Positions 26,285 to 32,802 of a stretch of DNA of 64,000 nucleotides are shown piece after piece. The translations under genes and the position numbers were made by a program. Position 1 is the stretch's first letter. The number at the start of each line of letters is the position of its first letter. The stretch comes from Bacteroidia bacterium (GTDB lineage: Bacteria > Bacteroidota > Bacteroidia > J057). Under the pieces are notes generated by a model. That model made no database searches and had not been told where the DNA came from. It saw only the letters and a list, made by a program, of their open reading frames with translations. The DNA is taken from contig JAWPMV010000001.1 in NCBI GenBank assembly GCA_033391075.1, positions 7,874,001 through 7,938,000 on the forward strand. Direction: 5' to 3'.

Positions 26285-26367
26285 GTGTTCTGGAGCGCCC
26301 CTGTTCTCGTGTTCTTGAAAAACTACATGAAAACAAGAATACCAGAACACAAGAACACAAGAACACG
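26285..26367. repeat. Octamer-type inverted repeat 1
   Basis: The left arm is built of GTGTTCT-like words (GTGTTCTGG, CTGTTCTC, GTGTTCTTG) and the right arm of their complements (CAAGAATACCAGAACAC, AAGAACAC, AAGAACACG). The arms can pair in several registers. It ends 2 bp from the stop codon of the Kunitz gene and may serve as its terminator region. Confidence 0.65.
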
Positions 26368-26369
26368 TC

Positions 26370-26684
26370 TTACTCTTTAATCTCTCCCTGATCCTCCATA
26401 CAGATTTTACAATCCTTCAGCGTTTCAAAAGGAACTACGCCATCGCAACCTCCCCAGCTAAAGGATTCACATTTTTTGGTTTTAGGACTATAGTAATATC
26501 GGGTAAAGGCAGCTTTGCAACGACCGGGATCCGGACTGAGTAAACAACGAGATTTTGCTGATTCTACGATTCCGCTTTCTGTTGAGGCTGCTCCCTCAGG
26601 CTTTTCGGTGATTTTCTTTTTGCAAGCAGTAAAGGAAAGGAAAATAAATCCCAGTATGATGGGATAAGTAGTAAATAGTTTCAT
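26370..26684 (-). CDS. Lipoprotein with a Kunitz (BPTI-type) protease-inhibitor domain
   Basis: 104 residues. A lipoprotein signal ends at C21 (SFTAC), then a charged linker of 25 residues, then a complete Kunitz domain at 47-95. Its six cysteines (C47, C56, C72, C80, C92, C95) have spacings 9, 16, 8, 12, 3 against 9, 16, 8, 13, 4 in bovine pancreatic trypsin inhibitor. The P1 position after the second cysteine is lysine (K57, in GRCKAAF), and RYYYSPKTKKC and SFSWGGC match the family core. Such a domain should block trypsin- or lysine-specific serine proteases. It lies directly downstream of a secreted lysyl-endopeptidase-like protease gene on the same strand; a terminator ends 17 bp before its ATG. 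Kunitz domains are chiefly animal proteins and rare in bacteria. Confidence 0.9.
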   Translation of the reverse strand: MKLFTTYPIILGFIFLSFTACKKKITEKPEGAASTESGIVESAKSRCLLSPDPGRCKAAFTRYYYSPKTKKCESFSWGGCDGVVPFETLKDCKICMEDQGEIKE

Positions 26685-26702
26685 CTTGCTTTCTTAAATG
26701 TA

Positions 26703-26741
26703 AAAAAGGGCTGAGCAAAGCTTAGTTTTGCCCAGCCTTTT
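26703..26741 (-). terminator. Terminator between protease and Kunitz genes
   Basis: On the minus strand AAGGCTGGGCAAA pairs with TTTGCTCAGCCCTT, followed by TTTTTT. It lies 20 bp after the protease stop and 17 bp before the Kunitz ATG, so the inhibitor would be made by read-through, or from a promoter overlapping the hairpin (TACATTTA at 26694-26701 resembles a -7 box). Confidence 0.75.
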
Positions 26742-26760
26742 CTAGTGTGATGTTTCTTCG

Positions 26761-29700
26761 TTAGGGAGTCCTAACCAGTTTCTTGTTCCAGCTTTCAGTA
26801 GCTGATTGGAGATTGAGGAGATAAACCCCTTCACCGAGTTCGCTAAGATTAAGTTCTTTTTCTATAAGTCCTCTTTGCCAGCTGCCGCTGAAAATAAGTT
26901 TACCTTCCAGACTGTAGAGACTGTACTTTAAGTCTTCCATAGCTGGACTTGGAAGCTGTATTTTGATCTGGCCCTGATTGGGGTTTGGGAATAGATTAAT
27001 AACTCCTCCCAGTTCATCTTCCAGACCGGTTTGAAAGTCAGTGCCAAAGGAACGAACTTCATTCGCCGCCTCTCCACATTCATTTATTCCTACCACTCTC
27101 CAGAAATAATTGGTTCCATATGCCAGGTCCGGTGTGGTCCAGCTCGTATCCGTAGTTACCTGAGAGTTGAGGATATTGGTGAATGCATTGTCGGAGGCAA
27201 TTTCTACCCGATAGGAATTGGCATTGTCGACCGCATTCCAGATGAGAGTTGGATTGATACTTCTTCCTCCAATCTGATCATCCGGAGAAACCAGGCTGAT
27301 ATTGGGTACATCTTCAACATGCACTATGATATTTTGACTTCTGTTGTCAAAGCCATTAGCTGCTACAATTTCAACCGTATAATCTCCAGCCGCATTGAAA
27401 CCAAACAGACGACCATTGGCCGTTGAATTGGCTGTACCTGAACTGGGATCAAAACTTGCAGCGGCTCCCAGTGGGAGATTATTAGCTGTGAGGCTGATAG
27501 GAGCTCCCTGGAAGGAGTTTCCGAGCGTCAAGCTAAAGTCAACGGTATCTCCCGCACAGATTTCTACTTCTTCTGTACTTATTGCAAAAGAGCTTCCTGT
27601 TACGGTGCAAATCTCCAGGGTCCACTGGTCCAGGCTTCCCCCATCTCCATTTGCATTATCTTCTACTTCCAGGGTCCAGAGTCCATTGATGGATTCTCCT
27701 ACGAAAGCCGATAGGCTTTCCTGAGGTTGGAAGGTTCCGGAGATAGCAGGAGATGTCGTATTGCAGATACCTTCCAAAACGGAATAAGAATTAAAAGCAT
27801 CATCATCAAAGCTTAGCAAGAGATTGCCTTCATCACAAAAAGGTTCTGCATAAACCGTTACGGAAGTCCCCGCGGGCGAAATCAAGCGAATGATTAGGTC
27901 TCCCACCCAGGTATGGGTGATGCCCAGGTTGCTGATTTTTATTCCACTGACTGTGCCATTATCCTGAACCAATTGAGCAGAATTTACCGTACTGGTTCCA
28001 TTCGGGCTGATCGTAATTCCGAGATTACTTACTGTATAGGGATCACAAAAGAGAGCGCCTGTAGTAAAACTGAAGGTACTTGACCAGGCACTCTCTCCAC
28101 ATGGATTCGTGCTTCTGACTCGCCAGTAATAAGTAATTTCTTCCTGAAGGACACCGCTGGAAATCTGGTAACTATTCGCGCTCAGATTGCTGCCACTCGA
28201 AAGGATATTGAGGAAGTTACTATCGCTACTTACCTGCACCTCATACTCCATGCCTGCCTGATTTACCCATTCAAGACTAGCTACTGTAGATACATTGGTC
28301 GCATCGTCAGCAGGAGAGCTGGGGCTAGTCGCCACCGGACTTACATTGGTCGCGTTGATTGTCAATGGGGTAGTGGAGTTTTCAACACCATCTGTTGCAT
28401 TGATGTCAAAATTCACAGTCCCATTGTATCCCATCGGTACCTGAACACTGAGACTGGTAGTTCCTCCAGCTACTATAGGGTTTTGGCTAAAGGTTCCACT
28501 AAATCCAGCAGGTAACCCACTTAAGCTTAAGCTGACATTTCCAGTGAATCCCTGTCCCGCTTCCAGACTGAAAACTACTTCAGCAGGCGAACAAGTGCTT
28601 GCAACTGAAGGGCTAGCCAGAATCGCATTGGCACAATTTCTCCCATCAAGAACTTCAACTCCGCTGCCTGTTGGGTCCAGCCAGTCACTGAGTCGAGTAC
28701 TTGAGCTTCCTGCTCCGGTCCATGATCTTCTCATCCAGCCGAAAGAATCGTATTGGCTATTATTACAGGCAGCCAGTCCTCCGAAAAGCTGACCGATTAC
28801 TTTTCCATTTTTATCAAATAAGGGAGCACCTGAAGAACCTCCTTCGGTGGTCCCCATATCCCAATCAGAAACAACAATGTAATTAGAATTGGGATCGGAA
28901 TTTCCACCTTGGGTACCTATAAAGGTGTTGTCATATTCAAAACTGATTCTCTTCTCGTCTGTATTTGGGTGATGGACACAAACTACGGAGTCTGTACTAA
29001 AGCTGGTAGAGATGTCCCATCCTGCGAAATAAGCATTAGCTGCAGGATTGATCGGATCATCTAATTCCACAAGTGCAAAGTCTGATCCTGACCATCCGGC
29101 TCTGTAGATTGCTCCGGAATTTGAAGTTGTCAGGGTTCCATTACCATTTCCCCCACTAGGACCACTACCCGGAGTACGGCATGTACTATTTTGGAAGTTC
29201 CAGTAAACAACCATGGATGGGGCATTTCCTGCAGTTACTCCACAGTGATCAGCCGTCATGAAAAAAGGACGACAATCCTGGGCAGTATTGTTCACCAGGA
29301 AACCCGTACAAAAAGTACTTCCATTAAACCCATAGACCCCTACGGATTGAATGATGTCTCTATATCGGTCGATGATTCCAAGTCCATCTGCTGCCCCACA
29401 GATGACATCTATATTGCACGAACCTGAAAGCAGAGTCGAGAATCCCAAAAAGTCATGATTGATAGAATTGAGGGTCAGTTGAAGATTACTTTTCTGTGCT
29501 TGAGGTATTTGAACCTCTATAACCAATTCCTCTCCCTTTAAAACCGGTGTCCAAAGCTGGGCATGGTCTTCATTATCTGATGGGGTAAAAGGTCCCAAAA
29601 TCTCTTTCTTATCGGGAGTATAAAGAATCATGCTTCCTCCTTTGGGCATTTGATAGGAAGTAAATCCCAGATTGAGGGATTTTGCACCCGCAGAAGAAAT

Positions 29701-29982
29701 GCGCATCCTCCAAAGGCTATTTCCATTAGGAAGAACTTCCCAATTTCCGTGAGTGGAAGGCTTGATATTGCTATAAACAGTCTTGGCGAATTTAGGGGCA
29801 CGTCCGGGAGCTCTTCTTTCCATCTCCTCTTGCATAAGAGCTTTGTTATCCATCACTGGTAAGCTATGGAGCTGTACCTTGCTGAGTGGAAATTTCGCTT
29901 TCGCTATTCGAGGATCATTTTGACTAAAGAGCGTAGAGCAAAAAAGGAGGGACGTTAGCAAACAGGTTAATAAATGCTTCAT
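26761..29982 (-). CDS. T9SS-secreted lysyl-endopeptidase-like serine protease
   Basis: 1073 residues from the ATG at 29982, which directly precedes a signal peptide (MKHLLTCLLTSLLFCSTLFSQ); the open frame begins 22 codons earlier. After a propeptide-like region comes an S1-fold protease (about 188-470) with H246 (TADHCG), D301 (SDFALVELD) and S384 (GGSSGAPLFD). The trailing RLSDWLDPTGSG resembles lysyl endopeptidases such as Achromobacter protease I, which cut after lysine. Next come an Ig-like region, a fibronectin III-like domain, a proprotein-convertase P domain (about 645-805, ending in LDQWTLEICT), a second fibronectin III-like domain, and a type A T9SS sorting domain (LFPNPNQGQIKI to the end). 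Secreted outside or surface-attached. The Kunitz inhibitor gene follows directly. Confidence 0.9.
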   Translation of the reverse strand: MKHLLTCLLTSLLFCSTLFSQNDPRIAKAKFPLSKVQLHSLPVMDNKALMQEEMERRAPGRAPKFAKTVYSNIKPSTHGNWEVLPNGNSLWRMRISSAGAKSLNLGFTSYQMPKGGSMILYTPDKKEILGPFTPSDNEDHAQLWTPVLKGEELVIEVQIPQAQKSNLQLTLNSINHDFLGFSTLLSGSCNIDVICGAADGLGIIDRYRDIIQSVGVYGFNGSTFCTGFLVNNTAQDCRPFFMTADHCGVTAGNAPSMVVYWNFQNSTCRTPGSGPSGGNGNGTLTTSNSGAIYRAGWSGSDFALVELDDPINPAANAYFAGWDISTSFSTDSVVCVHHPNTDEKRISFEYDNTFIGTQGGNSDPNSNYIVVSDWDMGTTEGGSSGAPLFDKNGKVIGQLFGGLAACNNSQYDSFGWMRRSWTGAGSSSTRLSDWLDPTGSGVEVLDGRNCANAILASPSVASTCSPAEVVFSLEAGQGFTGNVSLSLSGLPAGFSGTFSQNPIVAGGTTSLSVQVPMGYNGTVNFDINATDGVENSTTPLTINATNVSPVATSPSSPADDATNVSTVASLEWVNQAGMEYEVQVSSDSNFLNILSSGSNLSANSYQISSGVLQEEITYYWRVRSTNPCGESAWSSTFSFTTGALFCDPYTVSNLGITISPNGTSTVNSAQLVQDNGTVSGIKISNLGITHTWVGDLIIRLISPAGTSVTVYAEPFCDEGNLLLSFDDDAFNSYSVLEGICNTTSPAISGTFQPQESLSAFVGESINGLWTLEVEDNANGDGGSLDQWTLEICTVTGSSFAISTEEVEICAGDTVDFSLTLGNSFQGAPISLTANNLPLGAAASFDPSSGTANSTANGRLFGFNAAGDYTVEIVAANGFDNRSQNIIVHVEDVPNISLVSPDDQIGGRSINPTLIWNAVDNANSYRVEIASDNAFTNILNSQVTTDTSWTTPDLAYGTNYFWRVVGINECGEAANEVRSFGTDFQTGLEDELGGVINLFPNPNQGQIKIQLPSPAMEDLKYSLYSLEGKLIFSGSWQRGLIEKELNLSELGEGVYLLNLQSATESWNKKLVRTP

Positions 29983-30311
29983 GTGGATTGTAAAAATTTT
30001 GATAGCAGGTTCGGCTTTATTGTAAGTATGGGACAGTTGACTTTTCATTTTCCCCTATGTAAAAAGCGAAAATCCAAAATGCTAGCAGAGTAGAAACCAG
30101 CTATTGAAAGACATGATTAAAACTTTGTATACCCCTGTTTCCCCCAAGCTGCTATTTAGAAGTCAAGAAACAAATTTAGTGAATAGGATTCACATTTATC
30201 TATGGCGAAATCTTAGGCATTCTAAAAAACCATTTAGCCCTGATTTTAGATGCTTGAACACGAAAATTGACTACTTATACAATATATACTGGTAAAACTA
30301 ATGGATATTTT
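29983..30311. other. Intergenic stretch with no recognised gene
   Basis: AT-rich sequence upstream of the secreted protease gene. It must hold that gene's promoter, but I could not single out a convincing -7 box. A 63-codon open frame at 30104-30295 has no recognisable features and is probably not a gene. Confidence 0.5.
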
Positions 30312-30323
30312 TACCTTTGAATT

Positions 30324-30397
30324 AACAGGTTAAAGTAAAGAATGAGCAAGGGTTAGGGTTGACTCATCCGCAAGGATTTGAGTCCCCTAATTTTTTT
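30324..30397 (+). ncRNA. Small-RNA candidate, copy B
   Basis: A 74-bp unit essentially identical to copies A, C and D, including the GCAA-loop hairpin and T-run. The preceding sequence differs from the other copies, yet has a perfect -7 consensus TACCTTTG at 30312-30319, 12 bp before the unit. No LytTR-type box is seen at the expected place (30270), and the linker and octamer inverted repeat that follow copies A, C and D are missing. Confidence 0.62.
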
Positions 30398-30526
30398 ATA
30401 CCCACCCGTAATTAATTCTGTTAATAAATTCCAATATAATAAGTATCCTTCCTGTGGTAAATTTGCTGACTGATAGCATTAGATTCCCATTCACTCAGTA
30501 TTTCGGACATCTAAGCAGCAAAAATG

Positions 30527-30535
30527 CCCATTAAA
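30527..30535 (+). promoter_or_regulatory. Degenerate LytTR-type box, copy C
   Basis: CCCATTAAA starts exactly 42 bp before the -7 box TATATTTG (30569-30576), the same place as the good boxes of copies A and E. It deviates from the consensus at the central G, so binding is doubtful. Confidence 0.3.
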
Positions 30536-30580
30536 GCAAAATAGAGCATCAAATGCAGCTTTTGCCTGTATATTTGTATC

Positions 30581-30654
30581 AACAGGTTAAAGTAAAGAAT
30601 GAGCAAGGGTTAGGGTTGACTCATCCGCAAGGATTTGAGTCCCCTAATTTTTTT
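30581..30654 (+). ncRNA. Small-RNA candidate, copy C
   Basis: Same 74-bp unit as copies A, B and D. A full-consensus -7 box TATATTTG lies at 30569-30576, 12 bp before the unit. Copies C and D also share flanks: CTTTTGCCTGTATATTTG upstream and ATGCCTATAGCTAAGGTAAA downstream, leading into an octamer inverted repeat. They are 372 bp apart and look like a diverged tandem duplication of a larger module. Confidence 0.65.
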
Positions 30655-30675
30655 ATGCCTATAGCTAAGGTAAAT

Positions 30676-30751
30676 GTGTTCTAGTGCGCCCGTGTTCTTG
30701 TGTTCTAGAAAAGACTACCCGAACACAAAAATACCAGAACACAAGAACACG
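30676..30751. repeat. Octamer-type inverted repeat 2
   Basis: The left arm GTGTTCTAGTGCGCCC, GTGTTCTT, GTGTTCTAG faces a right arm with CCCGAACAC, CCAGAACAC, AAGAACACG. It follows small-RNA copy C after the same linker that follows copies A and D. Confidence 0.65.
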
Positions 30752-30898
30752 AGATTTCCTCCCTTCCAAGTCCGGCTTCCTACATTAGGAAAATTGTTTA
30801 AATAATTGAACATTCTTTTATGTAAACAAAAATCCATCTCTTTCTCAAGCCTGATTTCCTTTCCAAACCGGATTTTGTACAACCAACCCTAAAAAATG

Positions 30899-30907
30899 CC
30901 CATTCAT
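30899..30907 (+). promoter_or_regulatory. Degenerate LytTR-type box, copy D
   Basis: CCCATTCAT (followed by GC as in the boxes of copies A and E) starts exactly 42 bp before the -7 box TATATTTG at 30941-30948. It differs from the ACCGTTCAT of copy A mainly by A for the central G. Confidence 0.35.
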
Positions 30908-30952
30908 GCACTTTCACATATCAAAAGCGGCTTTTGCCTGTATATTTGTATC

Positions 30953-31026
30953 AACAGGTTAAAGTAAAGAATGAGCAAGGGTTAGGGTTGACTCATCCGC
31001 AAGGATTTGAGTCCCCTAATTTTTTT
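30953..31026 (+). ncRNA. Small-RNA candidate, copy D
   Basis: The same 74-bp unit, with full-consensus -7 box TATATTTG at 30941-30948, GCAA-loop hairpin and T-run. A 69-codon open frame crosses it (30934-31143) but is a by-product of the repeat, as the conserved feature is the stem rather than codons. Confidence 0.65.
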
Positions 31027-31047
31027 ATGCCTATAGCTAAGGTAAAT

Positions 31048-31106
31048 GTGTTCACGTGCACCCGTGTCCTAGTGTTCTTGAAAAGACTACATGAACACGA
31101 GAACAC
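31048..31106. repeat. Octamer-type inverted repeat 3
   Basis: Left arm GTGTTCACGTGCACCC, GTGTCCTA, GTGTTCTTG; right arm ATGAACACG, AGAACAC. It follows copy D after the shared linker. The words differ from those of repeats 1 and 2 but pairing is kept. The remaining 156 bp up to aroQ hold a short palindrome GCATAATCATTATGC (31138-31152) and nothing else recognised. Confidence 0.6.
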
Positions 31107-31262
31107 TTCCTCCCCCTCCAATCAAAAAGAAGAATGCGCATAATCATTATGCCCATTCCCCTTCATGCGCTATCAATAAATTCAATGAAAGTCTTGACTT
31201 ATTTTGCAAATATGCTGCGATCAATGCTTGAGTTGAATTTGATCCAATAAGCATTTTCCCAT

Positions 31263-31688
31263 TTATTCCTCTCTCAATCCCTCAACTGCTAAAAAGTATC
31301 CTTTTGTCCCCATACCGGAGATCATGGCCTTGCATACCGGGCTGATAACGGAAGTATGTCTGAATTTCTCTCGGGCAAAAATGTGAGAAATATGGACCTC
31401 AATAATGGGAATGGAAAGCATGCCCAAAGCATCTTGCAAGCCATAACTGTAATGAGCAAAGGCTCCAAGATTTACCACCATGCCATTGAGTTCGCTGTCA
31501 TGAAATGCCTCCTGTATGCGATCAATCAGAACTCCTTCTGAATTGGACTGAAAATAATGAATGTCCATATCCGGATATTTGGCTCGGATAGCAGCCAGAA
31601 TATCCTCGAAAGTTTCAGAGCCATAAATATGTGGCTGGCGTTTGCCGAGCATATTCAGATTGGGGCCATTGATGATCAGAATCTTCAT
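31263..31688 (-). CDS. aroQ: Type II 3-dehydroquinate dehydratase AroQ
   Basis: Third step of the shikimate pathway, dehydrating 3-dehydroquinate in aromatic amino-acid synthesis. 141 residues, family length. The start IINGPNLNMLGKRQPHIYG contains the catalytic tyrosine region. VVNLGAFAHYSYGLQDAL carries the substrate-binding part (the family usually has NPGA rather than NLGA). IEVHISH carries the catalytic histidine. It is divergent from the Xer recombinase with 55 bp between the start codons. Confidence 0.96.
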   Translation of the reverse strand: MKILIINGPNLNMLGKRQPHIYGSETFEDILAAIRAKYPDMDIHYFQSNSEGVLIDRIQEAFHDSELNGMVVNLGAFAHYSYGLQDALGMLSIPIIEVHISHIFAREKFRHTSVISPVCKAMISGMGTKGYFLAVEGLREE

Positions 31689-31743
31689 GATAATTGGAAA
31701 AGGTGGTTCGCTGGGCTAATTTAGGAGATATTTCTCAGAACTC

Positions 31744-32646
31744 ATGACCTGGAAAGATGCCATACGAGAATACGAGCTGCACCTCAAAGTAGAAAGAGGT
31801 ATTGCAGAAAATTCTCGCAAGGCATACCTGACCGATATTTATCGCTACAGAATCTGGGCAGAAGAGACCGAGGGCATCCTTTCCCCTAAAGATATCAGGC
31901 TCGAAAACCTCCGAGAATTTTTGGCCTACCTGCTTGAAAAGGTAGAACTGAGTGAGAGAAGTCTGGCCCGAAATATTTCTGCTATCCGCTCCTTTCATGG
32001 CTATTTGTTTATGGATTCCTGGCTGGAAGCGGATCCTAGCGATTTATTGGAGTTGCCTCGTTTTGGGAGAAAAATGCCGACTGTATTATCGGTTCCCGAA
32101 GTAGAAGCCATGCTCGCGAGTGTAGATATGAAGAAGCGAAATGGCGTCCGAAATCGGGCTATGCTGGAGATGCTTTATGGCGCAGGTTTACGTGTCTCAG
32201 AACTCATCAATCTGCAAATCCCTCGCATTTTCTTTCAGGAAGGTTTTATACAAATCATTGGCAAGGGAAATAAAGAGCGATTGGTTCCCATCGGTGGACC
32301 TGCCCTGGATAGCCTGGCTGTATATGTAAAAGAGGTGAGGGGCCAATTACTGAAAGCCAAAGAAGATTCAGGTTTTGTGTTCCTCAATAAAAGTGGGAAT
32401 CAGATTTCCCGCATCATGGTGTTTAAAATCGTCAAAGAAGCGGCACTCGCGGCGGGAATTAACAAGAATATCAGTCCGCATACGTTTCGACATTCATTTG
32501 CTACGCATCTGGTCGAAGGGGGCGCTGATTTGCGCGCCGTGCAGGAAATGCTTGGGCATGAGTCTATCACTACCACAGAAATTTATCTGCATATGGATAG
32601 AGAGTATTTGCGGGAGGTGCATACGCTTTATCATCCGAGGAAATAA
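31744..32646 (+). CDS. xerD: Tyrosine recombinase of the XerC/XerD type
   Basis: 300 residues, the usual Xer length. The N-terminal SAM-like core-binding domain (about 1-90) precedes the catalytic domain. The tetrad and nucleophile are present: R in YGAGLRVSEL, H and R in SPHTFRHSFATHL, H in LGHESITTTEIY, and the tyrosine in that segment. It resolves chromosome dimers at dif. With no integrase neighbours or attachment sites, a housekeeping role is more likely than a mobile one; XerC versus XerD cannot be decided. Confidence 0.93.
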   Translation: MTWKDAIREYELHLKVERGIAENSRKAYLTDIYRYRIWAEETEGILSPKDIRLENLREFLAYLLEKVELSERSLARNISAIRSFHGYLFMDSWLEADPSDLLELPRFGRKMPTVLSVPEVEAMLASVDMKKRNGVRNRAMLEMLYGAGLRVSELINLQIPRIFFQEGFIQIIGKGNKERLVPIGGPALDSLAVYVKEVRGQLLKAKEDSGFVFLNKSGNQISRIMVFKIVKEAALAAGINKNISPHTFRHSFATHLVEGGADLRAVQEMLGHESITTTEIYLHMDREYLREVHTLYHPRK

Positions 32647-32665
32647 GGCAAAACCACAAAGTCTT

Positions 32666-32768
32666 TGTCATTACGAGTCCAAAATTTGGGCGAAGCAATC
32701 TCCTTGAATACAAAGAATTATTTGAAAGAAGGAGATTGCTTCTCCCGAGGATCGGGATTGCAATGACA
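32666..32768. repeat. Palindromic GTCATT...AATGAC repeat
   Basis: TGTCATTACGAG at one end and TTGCAATGACA at the other, with inner arms GAAGCAATCTCCTT and AAGGAGATTGCTTC. This is a member of the widespread GTCATTGCGAG-type intergenic palindromes found in many bacterial genomes. It lies just after the xer gene and could act as its transcript end. Confidence 0.75.
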
Positions 32769-32802
32769 GCTGTGCTGGATTTTTATTTTATAGAATCTTC
32801 CT

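Noticed and set aside
30324-31026. Regularly repeated units that might be a CRISPR array
   Set aside because: The spacing is irregular (257 and 372 bp), the repeats are 74 bp, there are no cas genes, and the intervening parts are partly repeated themselves.
30934-31143. 69-codon open frame across small-RNA copy D
   Set aside because: Its sequence is simply the translated repeat; the other copies do not keep a matching frame or length, while the hairpin is kept.
31744-32646. Xer recombinase as the integrase of a mobile island
   Set aside because: The gene has the sequence and length of housekeeping XerC/D, with no attachment repeats, tRNA or phage/plasmid genes nearby.
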